Shown piece by piece: positions 26,148 through 34,929 of a stretch of 64,000 nucleotides of DNA. Under the pieces are notes generated by a model that worked only from the letters and a program-made list of their open reading frames with translations, was not told where the DNA came from and made no database searches. The DNA is from Halanaerobium salsuginis. GTDB lineage: Bacteria; Bacillota; Halanaerobiia; Halanaerobiales; Halanaerobiaceae. The stretch lies in contig NZ_FOTI01000001.1 of NCBI RefSeq assembly GCF_900114545.1, positions 62,001 through 126,000 of the forward strand, read 5' to 3'. The position numbers were made by a program, and so were the translations under genes. Every line of letters begins with the position of its first letter. Position 1 is the stretch's first letter.

Positions 26148-26229
26148 TTTATTTTACAAAAAACAAGGTATTTGTAGGCGGCTGCCGAATTAGATAAATA
26201 GGGCAAATAAAATGACAGGATGTGATAGC

Positions 26230-26490
26230 ATGGCTGCAGATGATTTTAATGATAAAACAATGCGCTTTAAAATTAATAAAGAAGATTTAAGTGAAGCTGG
26301 TTTTGTACTCAAAAAAGTCTCTAATGCTCTTGAGGAAAAAGGCTATAATCCTATTAATCAAATTGTAGGCTATTTACTTTCTGGTGATCCTGCTTATATT
26401 ACCAGCTATAAAGATGCAAGAACAATGATCAGAACTATTGATCGCGATGAGATTATAGAAGAGTTATTGAAATCCTACCTAAATTATTAA
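26230..26490 (+). CDS. ireB: IreB family regulatory phosphoprotein (UPF0297)
   Basis: About 86 residues matching the IreB/YrzL family: [46 protein letters not shown] and [18 protein letters not shown]. In Enterococcus IreB is a substrate of the PASTA kinase IreK and affects cephalosporin resistance. ATG 26230, after AGGATGTG, is preferred to 26212. In Bacillus and Clostridia it sits between alaS and ruvX; here ruvX is displaced by about 4 kb. Confidence 0.92.
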   Translation: MAADDFNDKTMRFKINKEDLSEAGFVLKKVSNALEEKGYNPINQIVGYLLSGDPAYITSYKDARTMIRTIDRDEIIEELLKSYLNY

Positions 26491-26517
26491 CTAATTCTTA
26501 AATTTAATAGAGCTTTG

Positions 26518-26553
26518 AAAACTTCTACCTTTTGCCGGGGGTAGAAGTTTTTT
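26518..26553 (+). terminator. Terminator of alaS-ireB
   Basis: AAAACTTCTACC (26518-26529) pairs with GGTAGAAGTTTT (26540-26551), followed by T. Confidence 0.88.
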
Positions 26554-26633
26554 ATAATTATTTTAAATAAACAGAAATATTTAACTATAAATCAAAAAAA
26601 GTTGAAAATAACTTTATTATAGCAATAAATGTC

Positions 26634-26662
26634 TTGTTATTAATCTTTTTTTTATATAAAAT
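26634..26662 (+). promoter_or_regulatory. Promoter of the oxidoreductase gene
   Basis: TTGTTA (26634-26639), a 17-bp spacer and TAAAAT (26657-26662), 34 bp before the start codon. Confidence 0.5.
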
Positions 26663-26696
26663 TCACTTAGATTAAATTAAATCTAAGGAGGAATAA

Positions 26697-27977
26697 ATGA
26701 TGAGATATGCAATTATAGGTACAGGATCCCGTGCCGCTATGTACTATGAGGCACTAGTTAAAAATGAAAAAATTGCAGCTGAAAACGAATTAGTTGCTTT
26801 ACTAGATTTAAATCAGACTAGAATGGATTATGTAAATCAGCAACTAGAACTTAGTCTGCCTACATATAAACCACATCAATTTGAAGAAATGATAGCTAAA
26901 GAGAATATTGAAGGAATAGTAGTTACTACTAAAGATGCCCATCATCATGAATATATTATTAAAGGATTAGAAAAAGATCTTAAAGTTATTACCGAAAAAC
27001 CAATGACTACTAATGAAGAAAAAAATCAGGCTATTTTAGATACTATGGCAGCAACTGGCAATGATTTAACTGTTACTTTCAATTATAGATATTCTCCCTA
27101 TCGTTCTAAATTAAAAGAACTGCTGCAATCTGGAGTAATTGGTCAGATTACAATGGTTGAGTTTCACTGGTATCTTGATACTACTCATGGAGCAGATTAT
27201 TATCGCCGCTGGCACGGTGAGAAAAGAAATTCTGGTTCACTGTGGGTGCATAAGGCAACCCATCATTTTGATTTAGTCAACTGGTGGCTTGATTCGGCTC
27301 CGGCAGAAGTTTTTGCATTTGGTGAAAAAAGATTTTATCAACCAGAAACATTCCCTTATCGGATGCGCTGTCATAACTGTGATGCAAAAAAAGAATGCAA
27401 ATTCTATCTTGACCTCAGTGCTTCCGAAAAGCTAACCGGACTTTATCTAGAAGCTGAAAAAGAAGATGGTTACTTTAGAGATCGCTGTGTTTTTTCGCCA
27501 GAAATTAATATTTGGGATACCAGGACTTTAACTGTTAAATATCAAAATAGAGCTTTATTAAGTTATTCACTTAATAACTATGCTCCTTATGAAGGCTACA
27601 AAGTTGCTTTTATTGGAACTAAAGGTAGAATAGAACAGGATGTTGTAGAGGCTTCCTATATCAGTGGTCATGATGGTAAACTAGAAAGACAGACTTCTGA
27701 AAATAATATTCGTATGGAAGTTTTTCCTCTTTTTAAGGAATCATATCTAATTGAAACCGAAGTAGAATCAGAGGGTCATGGTGGTGGAGATAAACGTCTC
27801 CTGGAAGATATTTTTCTGGAAAATCCTGCTGCAGATCCGCTGCATCGGCAAGCTGGGGGCTATGATGGTGCAATGTCAATCCTGACTGGAATTGCTGCCC
27901 GCCGTTCAATTGAAAAAGAACAGCCAATTAAAATTTCAGCTTTAGTAGATTTTCCAGCTGAATTTGAATTAAAATAA
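26697..27977 (+). CDS. Gfo/Idh/MocA family oxidoreductase
   Basis: 426 residues. The N-terminal Rossmann fold has YAIIGTGSRAAMYYEAL. The family's EKP motif reads TEKPMTTNEEKN near residue 97, and the C-terminal alpha/beta domain has HATHHFDLVNWW-type residues written here as VHKATHHFDLVNW. These enzymes oxidise or reduce sugars, inositols or sugar acids with NAD(P). A Cys-rich insert, CHNCDAKKEC, near residue 223 may bind metal or be structural. The substrate cannot be told. ATG with AGGAGG. It begins a three-gene insert between ireB and ruvX. Confidence 0.88.
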   Translation: MMRYAIIGTGSRAAMYYEALVKNEKIAAENELVALLDLNQTRMDYVNQQLELSLPTYKPHQFEEMIAKENIEGIVVTTKDAHHHEYIIKGLEKDLKVITEKPMTTNEEKNQAILDTMAATGNDLTVTFNYRYSPYRSKLKELLQSGVIGQITMVEFHWYLDTTHGADYYRRWHGEKRNSGSLWVHKATHHFDLVNWWLDSAPAEVFAFGEKRFYQPETFPYRMRCHNCDAKKECKFYLDLSASEKLTGLYLEAEKEDGYFRDRCVFSPEINIWDTRTLTVKYQNRALLSYSLNNYAPYEGYKVAFIGTKGRIEQDVVEASYISGHDGKLERQTSENNIRMEVFPLFKESYLIETEVESEGHGGGDKRLLEDIFLENPAADPLHRQAGGYDGAMSILTGIAARRSIEKEQPIKISALVDFPAEFELK

Positions 27978-28002
27978 TTTTATTAACAAAAACTTATAGA
28001 TC

Positions 28003-28031
28003 AGGCTTCTGAAATATTTCAGAAGCCTTTT
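28003..28031 (+). terminator. Terminator of the oxidoreductase gene
   Basis: AGGCTTCTGAAAT (28003-28015) and ATTTCAGAAGCCT (28016-28028) form a perfect inverted repeat followed by TTT. Confidence 0.88.
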
Positions 28032-28088
28032 GCTCTATCGGCAGTGTTTTGTAATTCTGCAAAAGTTGAATTTAGGAGGAATATTAAA

Positions 28089-29876
28089 TTGAGTTCATTT
28101 AAAAGGTTTTTAGCTTATGTAAAGCCTTATTGGTACTATATTTTATTTGCAGCTTTTGGTGGTATGATAAAATTTGTTTTGCCGATGATATTTCCCCAAT
28201 TAATGCGTTATTTTATGGATGAATTTTTAGTTAATGCTGCAGTAATAAATGATACACTTAGAAGTGAATATGTCAGTAAAATAAGTTATTATTCTGCAGT
28301 TTTAATTGCAGTCTATTTTTTTATCTGGATTCCTGGAGTTTACATTCGACATAAATATTCTGGTAAGCTGGCCCAGAGTGTTATTTTTGATTTGCGTTAT
28401 AACCTTTATCGTCATATTCAGCGGATGTCTGCTTCCTATTTCGATCATAACAAATCAGGTGGAATAGTAACTAGATTAATTAGTGATATTCAGATGTGTC
28501 AAAATATGCTGGGCAATGCAATGACTAATATCTGGATTGATGGGTCTATTTTACTATTTTTGTTAGTAATAATGTTTAAAATGGATGTCGTTTTAACTTT
28601 GATTAGTTTAGCAATTTTGCCCTTTTATATCATAATAATAAAAACAATCGGGCAGCGGGTTAAAAGATCAAGTTTACTTGTGCAAAATGAAATTGAAGAT
28701 ATGCAGGGAGATATTCAGGAAAAAATTTCGGGAGCAAATGTAATTAGAGCTTTTACAATGGAAAAACAGGAAGCAGATCGTTTTGCACAAAAATCTAGAA
28801 AATTATTTGACTTTAATATGACGAGAGTTAAGCTCTCGGCAGCTAATAATGCTTTAAATGGATTTCTAATTAAAATTGCTCCAGTGATTATTGTCTGGTT
28901 TGCTTCCTTAAGTGTTCTTAATGGACGATTAACCATCGGAGAAATGACAGCTTTTTATGCTTATCTTGGTATGTTTTATATGCCGATTGAAAGATTTTCT
29001 CAACTAAATGTTGTTTTTTCTAACTCAATGGCAGCAATAGAACGAGTATTTGAAGTTTTTGATCAGACTCCTGATGTTCAGGAAAGTAATTCAGCTGGTA
29101 AATTAGAAAATGTAAAAGGAGCTGTTGAATTTAGAAACGTTTCCTTTGCTTATAATGAAAATGAAAAAATTTTAACTGATATTAATTTAAAAGTTGAGCC
29201 TGGTGAAAAGATTGCTTTTGTTGGAGCAAGCGGAGCAGGGAAATCTTCTCTAGTTAATTTAATTCCCCGTTTTTATGATGTTTCTGCTGGAGAAATTTTA
29301 ATTGATAATCAGGATATTAGAGATTTTACTTTAAAGTCTCTACGAGAAAATATTGGGATTGTGTTACAGGAAGCCATTCTTTTTAGTGGAAGTCTAAAAG
29401 AAAATATTTTGTATGGCAAAAAAGATGCAACTGCTGATGAGATAATAAAAGCTGCTCAAGCAGCAAATGCCTATGATTTTATTATGGAATTTGAAGCAGG
29501 TTTTGAAACAGAAGTTGGAGAACGCGGTTCAATGCTATCTGGAGGACAAAAGCAGCGCTTAACAATTACCAGAGCATTTTTAAGTGATCCAGCTATTTTA
29601 ATTTTAGATGAAGCAACTTCAGCACTTGATTCTCGCTCCGAAAATTTGATTCAGGAATCACTAGAAAAGTTAATGGAAGGTCGAACTACTTTTATTATAG
29701 CTCATCGGCTCTCTACAATAATGAATGTAGATAAAATAGTTGTTTTAGAAAATGGCAAAATCAAAGAAGTTGGTACTCATCAGCAATTACTGCAGCAAAA
29801 TGGTATTTATACTCAATATTTTAAAGAACAATTTCAGGAAGCAATAAAATATTCAACAGAAGAGTTAAGCGATTAA
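28089..29876 (+). CDS. ABC exporter, fused permease-ATPase
   Basis: About 595 residues. The N-terminal membrane domain (about 1-310) has six spans. The ATPase domain has Walker A GASGAGKSS, signature LSGGQKQRL, Walker B AILILDEATSALD and the H-loop IIAHRLS. The organisation is that of MsbA/multidrug half-transporters that work as dimers. The substrate is unknown. TTG 28089 follows AGGAGGA at 8 nt and gives a normal N-terminus. The upstream ATG at 28044 lies next to the preceding terminator and lacks a ribosome site. Convergent with the AraC gene, only 2 bp away. Confidence 0.92.
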   Translation: MSSFKRFLAYVKPYWYYILFAAFGGMIKFVLPMIFPQLMRYFMDEFLVNAAVINDTLRSEYVSKISYYSAVLIAVYFFIWIPGVYIRHKYSGKLAQSVIFDLRYNLYRHIQRMSASYFDHNKSGGIVTRLISDIQMCQNMLGNAMTNIWIDGSILLFLLVIMFKMDVVLTLISLAILPFYIIIIKTIGQRVKRSSLLVQNEIEDMQGDIQEKISGANVIRAFTMEKQEADRFAQKSRKLFDFNMTRVKLSAANNALNGFLIKIAPVIIVWFASLSVLNGRLTIGEMTAFYAYLGMFYMPIERFSQLNVVFSNSMAAIERVFEVFDQTPDVQESNSAGKLENVKGAVEFRNVSFAYNENEKILTDINLKVEPGEKIAFVGASGAGKSSLVNLIPRFYDVSAGEILIDNQDIRDFTLKSLRENIGIVLQEAILFSGSLKENILYGKKDATADEIIKAAQAANAYDFIMEFEAGFETEVGERGSMLSGGQKQRLTITRAFLSDPAILILDEATSALDSRSENLIQESLEKLMEGRTTFIIAHRLSTIMNVDKIVVLENGKIKEVGTHQQLLQQNGIYTQYFKEQFQEAIKYSTEELSD

Positions 29877-29878
29877 AA

Positions 29879-30712
29879 CTAAATTTGCTTAAGTTTTCTA
29901 TATTCCAGAGGAGAAAGTTTAGTATAAGACTTAAAAATACGTCCAAAGTGGGTAATATTATTATAGCCAACTTGACTGGCGATTTCAGTAATACTCAGTT
30001 GAGTTTGCTGTAATAACTTACCGGCTTCTTTAATTCTGACATTATTTTTATATTCGACAAAATTAAAGCCAGTTACTTCTTTAAAAGCTCTACTCAGGTA
30101 AGCAGGACTATAATTAAATTGTTTAGCTAGTCTGGTTAAACTTAGTTTTTCAGTAAAATTCTGACTAATATAAGTAGCAATTTGGGAAATATTCTCATGC
30201 TTTTGGTCGGGATGAATAATATTCTCTTTAACTAAACTCCCAGCAATACGTTTGATAAATATTAAAATTTCGATAAATTTAATTAAAAGAGAGAGTTTGT
30301 GTTCAGCTTTGTTATTTTGGTATTTTTCATTTAAGAGCAGAAATAGTTTTTCTTCTAGCCAGAGCTGCTGTTCAGGATTTAAATTTAAAACACTTTTATT
30401 TGCTTTAAAAATAGAAAAAAGTTGTGCAGTTTTCATTTCAGACTTTAAGTTATTAAAAGAATTTTCTTCAAACTGCAGTAAAATTCGCTCATGAGCTGGA
30501 TTTTTTTTATTAATTGTAGTTGTTTTATGAAGAATATTTTTGTCTATTAAAATTAGATCTCCCTTTTTAACATGATAACTTCGCTTGTCAATAAAATAAT
30601 TTCTTTCTCCAGTTAAAAGATAATAAATTTCATATTGTTCATGGTAATGCTTTTCTTCCATATTAAAAGAACCTTTTTCCCGTTTAACATGGGTTATTGT
30701 TAGATCCTGCAT
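29879..30712 (-). CDS. AraC family transcriptional regulator with cupin sensor
   Basis: 277 residues. The N-terminal cupin-like domain has HYHEQYEIYYLLTGERNYFI and HVKKGDLILIDKNILHKT, a common carbohydrate-sensing layout. Two C-terminal HTH motifs are FNYSPAYLSRAFKEVTGFNF and IASQVGYNNITHFGRIFKSY. It probably controls the neighbouring oxidoreductase and transporter in response to a sugar-like ligand; that is inference. Minus-strand ATG with GGGAGGA upstream; divergent from ruvX. Confidence 0.88.
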   Translation of the reverse strand: MQDLTITHVKREKGSFNMEEKHYHEQYEIYYLLTGERNYFIDKRSYHVKKGDLILIDKNILHKTTTINKKNPAHERILLQFEENSFNNLKSEMKTAQLFSIFKANKSVLNLNPEQQLWLEEKLFLLLNEKYQNNKAEHKLSLLIKFIEILIFIKRIAGSLVKENIIHPDQKHENISQIATYISQNFTEKLSLTRLAKQFNYSPAYLSRAFKEVTGFNFVEYKNNVRIKEAGKLLQQTQLSITEIASQVGYNNITHFGRIFKSYTKLSPLEYRKLKQI

Positions 30713-30740
30713 AGTCTTCCTCCCTAAAATAGCAATTGAT

Positions 30741-30769
30741 TTGCTTATTTACTAAAATAATTATATAAT
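30741..30769 (+). promoter_or_regulatory. Promoter of the ruvX operon
   Basis: TTGCTT (30741-30746), a 17-bp spacer and TATAAT (30764-30769). It gives ruvX its own start now that alaS-ireB is distant. Confidence 0.65.
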
Positions 30770-30804
30770 AATTAACTGAAGAAATAAAATTGGAGGCAAA
30801 ATCT

Positions 30805-31218
30805 TTGCGAATTTTAGGAATTGATTATGGTAATAAAAGAGTTGGAATAGCAGTTAGTGACGAACTTGGCTGGACTGCTCAGCCAGTAACAACTCTTGCT
30901 ATGCATGGGCATCAGGAATTGTTAACAGAGCTAAGGTCTTATCTGGAGAAGTATCAGATCGAGCAAGTAGTAGTTGGTATGCCATATAATCTGGATGGCT
31001 CACTTGGTAAAAGAGGTGAAATTACTCAAGCTTTTATTAATTTTTTGCAAAAGAACTTAACTATTCCAGTTGTGATTCAAGATGAGCGTTTGACAACCAG
31101 TCAGGCTAATAGAATTCTGCTTGCAGCTGATGTAAGCAGAAAAGGCAGAAAAAAAGTTGTTGATAAACTGGCTGCTGTCTTAATTTTACAGGCTTTTTTA
31201 GATAAAGAGATAAATTAA
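30805..31218 (+). CDS. ruvX: Holliday junction resolvase-like protein YqgF/RuvX
   Basis: About 137 residues with an RNase H-like fold: RILGIDYGNKRVGIAVSDE (catalytic Asp), VVGMPYNLDGSLGKRG, and DERLTTSQANRIL with acidic residues. In E. coli YqgF acts in 16S rRNA 5'-end maturation. The TTG at 30805, 8 nt after GGAGG, gives the canonical MRILGIDYG start. The frame's earlier TTG at 30790 overlaps the ribosome site. Confidence 0.93.
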   Translation: MRILGIDYGNKRVGIAVSDELGWTAQPVTTLAMHGHQELLTELRSYLEKYQIEQVVVGMPYNLDGSLGKRGEITQAFINFLQKNLTIPVVIQDERLTTSQANRILLAADVSRKGRKKVVDKLAAVLILQAFLDKEIN

Positions 31219-31264
31219 GTTAGAAATTAATTAGAGTTTAAAAATATTTAAGGAGGAATAAATT

Positions 31265-31525
31265 ATGGCTGCAGGAGAATTTTGGATTGATGAAGCAGAA
31301 AAAGAACTTGTCTTAGTTGATCAGGATCAAGAAAGTAGATTTGTAATTGAGGATGATCTAGTCGTTGATGGTGTGAAATATCTAATTATCATTGCTGCTG
31401 ATGCTGCTGAAGATGAAGCTGCAACAGTAGTGAAAATTTCTCATGATAATGGAGAAGAGATTATTATACCAGTTGAAGCTGAAGCAGAATTTAATAAAGT
31501 TCAGCAGGCATATCTTGATGCTTAA
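31265..31525 (+). CDS. DUF1292 family protein (YrzB)
   Basis: 86 acidic residues with the family's FVIEDDLVVDGVKYLIIIAAD and EIIIPVEAEAEFNKVQQAY. DUF1292 genes follow ruvX in many Firmicutes; the function is unknown. ATG with an AAGGAGG site. The small acidic protein is probably cytoplasmic. Confidence 0.85.
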   Translation: MAAGEFWIDEAEKELVLVDQDQESRFVIEDDLVVDGVKYLIIIAADAAEDEAATVVKISHDNGEEIIIPVEAEAEFNKVQQAYLDA

Positions 31526-31598
31526 TCAGCATTAGAAAATAATACAATCATTTTATAAATTAAGCAATTATTGTGACTGGCAAGAAATGAGGTAATCT

Positions 31599-32606
31599 GT
31601 GAAAAAAACAGCTTTTATATTTCTAATCTTTATCATTTTACTTGGCTTTTCCCTAAAATGTTATTCTTTGATTGGACCGGTTGATCAGGGAAATCCTGAG
31701 CAGGTTATGGTTGAAATAAAAAAAGGGATGACTGGTAAAGATATTTCGCAGCTTTTAGAAAAGAAGGGACTTATAAAATCAAGTTCTGTCTTTTATGTTT
31801 TACTAAGATTAAAAGGGATTAATAATCTCAAGGCAGGTTATTACAAATTTTTGAGCACTGATTCCCTTTTTATTATTTTGACTAAAATAAGACAGGGGCA
31901 GGAAGAAATTTTTCAATTAACAATTCCAGAGGGATTTACAGTTGCTGAAGTTATTAAGCGGTTTAATGAACTTGATTTTCCTGATTATAAAGCAAGCTTA
32001 CTGCAAAAAGAGTTAAGCCGACAAGCTGCAGCAGCTAAATTGTTTCAACTTGATTTTTTACAGAGTGGGGATCTCATAGAACCAGCTGAAGGACTTATAA
32101 TTCCTGATACTTATAATTTCCCGTTAAGTTATACTGAAAAACAGTTGGCAGCAGCTTTAATTGGTGATTTTAAAACAAAACGTCTGCCAGAATTAAAACA
32201 GGCAGCTTTAAATAGTGAGTATTCAGCTTATCAAATATTAATCATTGCCTCTTTGATTGAAGCAGAAGGTAAAATTGCTGCTGAAAGAAAAATAATTGCT
32301 TCGGTTATTTATAATCGTCTTGCTCTGGGAATGCCTTTACAATTGGATGCAACTGTTCAATATTTACTGCCAGAACGCAAAACAAGAATTTTATATAGTG
32401 ATCTTGAGGTTAAATCACCTTATAATACTTATCAGATAAAAGGACTGCCGCCTGCTCCAATTTCTAATCCAGGAGATTCGGCTCTGCAGGCTGCTTTTAA
32501 GCCAGCGGCAACAGATTATTTATTCTATTTTGCTAAAAAAGATGGGAGCCATGTTTTTAGTAAAAATTATCAGGAACACCTGCAGAAGCAGCAGGATATT
32601 AATTAA
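31599..32606 (+). CDS. mltG: Endolytic murein transglycosylase MltG
   Basis: 335 residues with one N-terminal membrane span (about 3-22) and an extracytoplasmic YceG/MltG domain. A LysM-like part has VEIKKGMTGKDISQLLEKKGLI in two segments. The catalytic region is LIIASLIEAEGKI with the active Glu, followed by VIYNRLALGMPLQLDATVQY and LPPAPISNPGDSAL. It cleaves nascent glycan strands near the membrane. GTG start after a GAGGTAA site. Confidence 0.94.
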   Translation: MKKTAFIFLIFIILLGFSLKCYSLIGPVDQGNPEQVMVEIKKGMTGKDISQLLEKKGLIKSSSVFYVLLRLKGINNLKAGYYKFLSTDSLFIILTKIRQGQEEIFQLTIPEGFTVAEVIKRFNELDFPDYKASLLQKELSRQAAAAKLFQLDFLQSGDLIEPAEGLIIPDTYNFPLSYTEKQLAAALIGDFKTKRLPELKQAALNSEYSAYQILIIASLIEAEGKIAAERKIIASVIYNRLALGMPLQLDATVQYLLPERKTRILYSDLEVKSPYNTYQIKGLPPAPISNPGDSALQAAFKPAATDYLFYFAKKDGSHVFSKNYQEHLQKQQDIN

Positions 32607-32623
32607 ATTTAAGGAAGTTAATT

Positions 32624-33274
32624 ATGAAACTTACAGATCTTAATAATAAATTTTCTCAACAGAAATGGATTGTAGAAGAACTTAAAGAACTTGAGCTGCG
32701 CTGTCAAGAAGACCATATTCCGCTTTTAGATCGTGATGCGGCTGATTTTCTTAAATTACAGCTTAAAATTAAACAGCCAGTAAAAATTCTGGAAATTGGT
32801 ACAGCTTATGGATTTTCTACTTTGCTGATGGCTAAATATTCTGCAGCTAAAGCTAAAATAACAACTGTTGAGCTGGAGCCAGAGTTAGTTGAAATTGCCC
32901 GACAAAATTTTATTAAATATGATTATAATGATAAAATTAATCTAAAGGCAGGAGATGCCTTTGATGTTTTATTGTATCTGCAGGATAAATTTGATTTTAT
33001 TTTGCTTGATGCTGCTAAGGGACAGTATTTATATTTATTAGAATATGTGTTTGATTTACTTAAGCCTGGTGGTATTTTGCTGACTGATAATGTACTCTAT
33101 AAAGGTCTTGTTTTAAAACAGGGCCCAATAAGACATAAAGTTAGAACAATAGTTAATAATTTAAGCGATTTTTTAAAATTGATTATGAATCATCCTGAAC
33201 TTGATAGTACAATTATTACGGCTGGAGATGGAATGGCTTTAAGCAGGAGGAAGATTTTAAATGAAGAAAGTTGA
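32624..33274 (+). CDS. trmR: O-methyltransferase, TrmR (YrrM) family
   Basis: 216 residues, class I methyltransferase. The SAM motif is ILEIGTAYGFSTLLMA, followed by VELEPELVEIARQNF, FDFILLDAAKGQY and DNVLYKGLV. The position next to the U32 protein matches Bacillus yrrM-yrrN-yrrO, where TrmR methylates 5-hydroxyuridine at the wobble position of tRNAs made by TrhP. Assignment rests on family plus context. Its 3' end overlaps the next gene by 14 nt. Confidence 0.85.
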   Translation: MKLTDLNNKFSQQKWIVEELKELELRCQEDHIPLLDRDAADFLKLQLKIKQPVKILEIGTAYGFSTLLMAKYSAAKAKITTVELEPELVEIARQNFIKYDYNDKINLKAGDAFDVLLYLQDKFDFILLDAAKGQYLYLLEYVFDLLKPGGILLTDNVLYKGLVLKQGPIRHKVRTIVNNLSDFLKLIMNHPELDSTIITAGDGMALSRRKILNEES

Positions 33275-34496
33275 ATTACTGGCACCAGCAGGCAGTTTAG
33301 CAAAATTAAAAACTGCCATTTTCTTTGGAGCTGATGCTGTTTATTGTGGTGGCTTGAATTTTGGTTTACGCGCAGGAGCAGATAATTTTACTATTGCTGA
33401 ATTAAAAGCAGGAATTGAATTTGCACATCAAAAAGATAAAAAGGTTTATATGACTCTGAATATGATTCCTCATAATCAGGAATTAGCTAAATTACCTGAT
33501 TATTTAAATCAGATTAAAGAGCTGCAGCTTGATGCTTTAATTATTTCTGATCCAGGGGTATTAAGCCTGGTAAAGAAATCAATGCCTGAAATGGAGATCC
33601 ATATCAGTACTCAGGCTAATAATGTTAACTGGGCAGCGGCTCTTTTCTGGGCAGAACAGGGTGCTGATCGAATTATTCTGGCCCGGGAACTTGGCAAAAC
33701 TGAGATAAATGAAATAACAGCTAAAACTAAAAATCAGGCTGAAATAGAAGTTTTTGTTCATGGTGCAATGTGTATTTCCTATTCTGGACGCTGTTTGTTA
33801 AGTAATTATCTAGTCGGACGTGACGCTAACAAAGGAGATTGTGCCCAATCATGCCGCTGGCAATATCATTTAGTTGAAGCAAAAAGGCCGGGAGAATACT
33901 ATCCAATTGTTGAGAATGAACAGGGAACTTTTATTATGAATTCCAGGGATTTAAATTTAGCGGAAGAAATCCCAGAACTAATTGAAGCAGGGGTAAGTAG
34001 TTTAAAGATTGAAGGACGCATGAAAAGCATTCATTATACTGCAACTGTTGTTAATACTTATCGCCAGTTGATTGATGGCTATTATGCAGACCCAGCTCAT
34101 TATCAACCGGATCCAGATTTGCTGGCAGAATTAACTAAGATCAGTCATCGTGATTATACTAAAGGCTTTTACTATGGTAAACCTGGTTCTGATGGACAGC
34201 GCTATCAGAGTTCATCTTATGTCAGAAGTTATGATTTTATGGGAGTTATTCGAGATTATGACCTAAAAAAAGCTGAAATTTTGGTTGAGGTTAGAAATAA
34301 AATTTTCACAGGTGATCAGCTTGAAATAATTACTCCAGGTAGAAAATCATTTACAATAAGAGTAGATTACTTAATTGATCAAGCAAGTGATCAGCAGATC
34401 GAAACAGCTCCTCATCCTAAACAGCTGGTCCGGATACCTGCTCCTGATTTTATAAAACCAGGCTCACTTTTACGCAGAATAAAGGAAGATCAATAA
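33261..34496 (+). CDS. trhP: Peptidase U32 family protein, tRNA 5-hydroxyuridine synthesis (TrhP-like)
   Basis: 411 residues: ELLAPAGSLAKLKTAIFFGADAVY at the N-terminus and the U32 signature EVFVHGAMCISYSGRCLLSNYLVG in segments, with Cys residues in MCISYSGRC and DCAQSCRW that probably bind an Fe-S cluster. C-terminal beta domain from about 330. U32 proteins of this branch (YegQ/TrhP) make ho5U34 in tRNA. Only one such gene is present, where Bacillus has two. Coupled to trmR by overlap. Confidence 0.88.
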   Translation: MKKVELLAPAGSLAKLKTAIFFGADAVYCGGLNFGLRAGADNFTIAELKAGIEFAHQKDKKVYMTLNMIPHNQELAKLPDYLNQIKELQLDALIISDPGVLSLVKKSMPEMEIHISTQANNVNWAAALFWAEQGADRIILARELGKTEINEITAKTKNQAEIEVFVHGAMCISYSGRCLLSNYLVGRDANKGDCAQSCRWQYHLVEAKRPGEYYPIVENEQGTFIMNSRDLNLAEEIPELIEAGVSSLKIEGRMKSIHYTATVVNTYRQLIDGYYADPAHYQPDPDLLAELTKISHRDYTKGFYYGKPGSDGQRYQSSSYVRSYDFMGVIRDYDLKKAEILVEVRNKIFTGDQLEIITPGRKSFTIRVDYLIDQASDQQIETAPHPKQLVRIPAPDFIKPGSLLRRIKEDQ

Positions 34497-34729
34497 TGGC
34501 TAAAACTACAGAAAAGTTATTTTATCAAGTTGATCCTGTTCAGATAAATTTTATTGATATGATAATTAAAGCTTACGAAGGTATTGGGATTGTTAATGTT
34601 GACCATCAAAATAAGGGCCGGATCTGGATTGAAGTTACTGCTGGTACAAAGTTAGAAGTGAAAGAAGTAATGAGAGATTTAGGTCAGCAGTTTGAGGTCG
34701 AATATCTAGGAGAAAATAGAGCAGACTAA
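34496..34729 (+). CDS. DUF4911 family protein
   Basis: 77 residues, cytoplasmic, with a single alpha/beta-looking domain: QVDPVQINFIDMIIKAYEGIG and GRIWIEVTAGTKLEVKEVM. Its start overlaps the trhP stop by one base (TAATG), a sign of translational coupling and perhaps a shared role with the U32 protein. Function unknown; assigned to DUF4911 from memory of the family in similar neighbourhoods. Confidence 0.65.
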   Translation: MAKTTEKLFYQVDPVQINFIDMIIKAYEGIGIVNVDHQNKGRIWIEVTAGTKLEVKEVMRDLGQQFEVEYLGENRAD

Positions 34730-34796
34730 TTTTTTTATTGAATTTGTCCGGGCTGATTAAAGAAAATAATGAATATTTAATGTAAAATAAGAACAT

Positions 34797-34825
34797 TTGA
34801 CAAGCCGACTTTTATTGTTTATTAT
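34797..34825 (+). promoter_or_regulatory. Promoter of the SleB-like gene
   Basis: TTGACA (34797-34802), a 17-bp spacer and TATTAT (34820-34825), with a leader of about 100 nt. It looks like a vegetative promoter and not a sporulation-sigma one. Confidence 0.65.
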
Positions 34826-34929
34826 TAATATGATAATTAAAAGTAATTATTAATAAGTATTAATTTAATCTTTTAAGTGATGTTCTTAGTTTATATTTTA
34901 ACTTGTTTTATGATAAGGAGGTAATTTAA

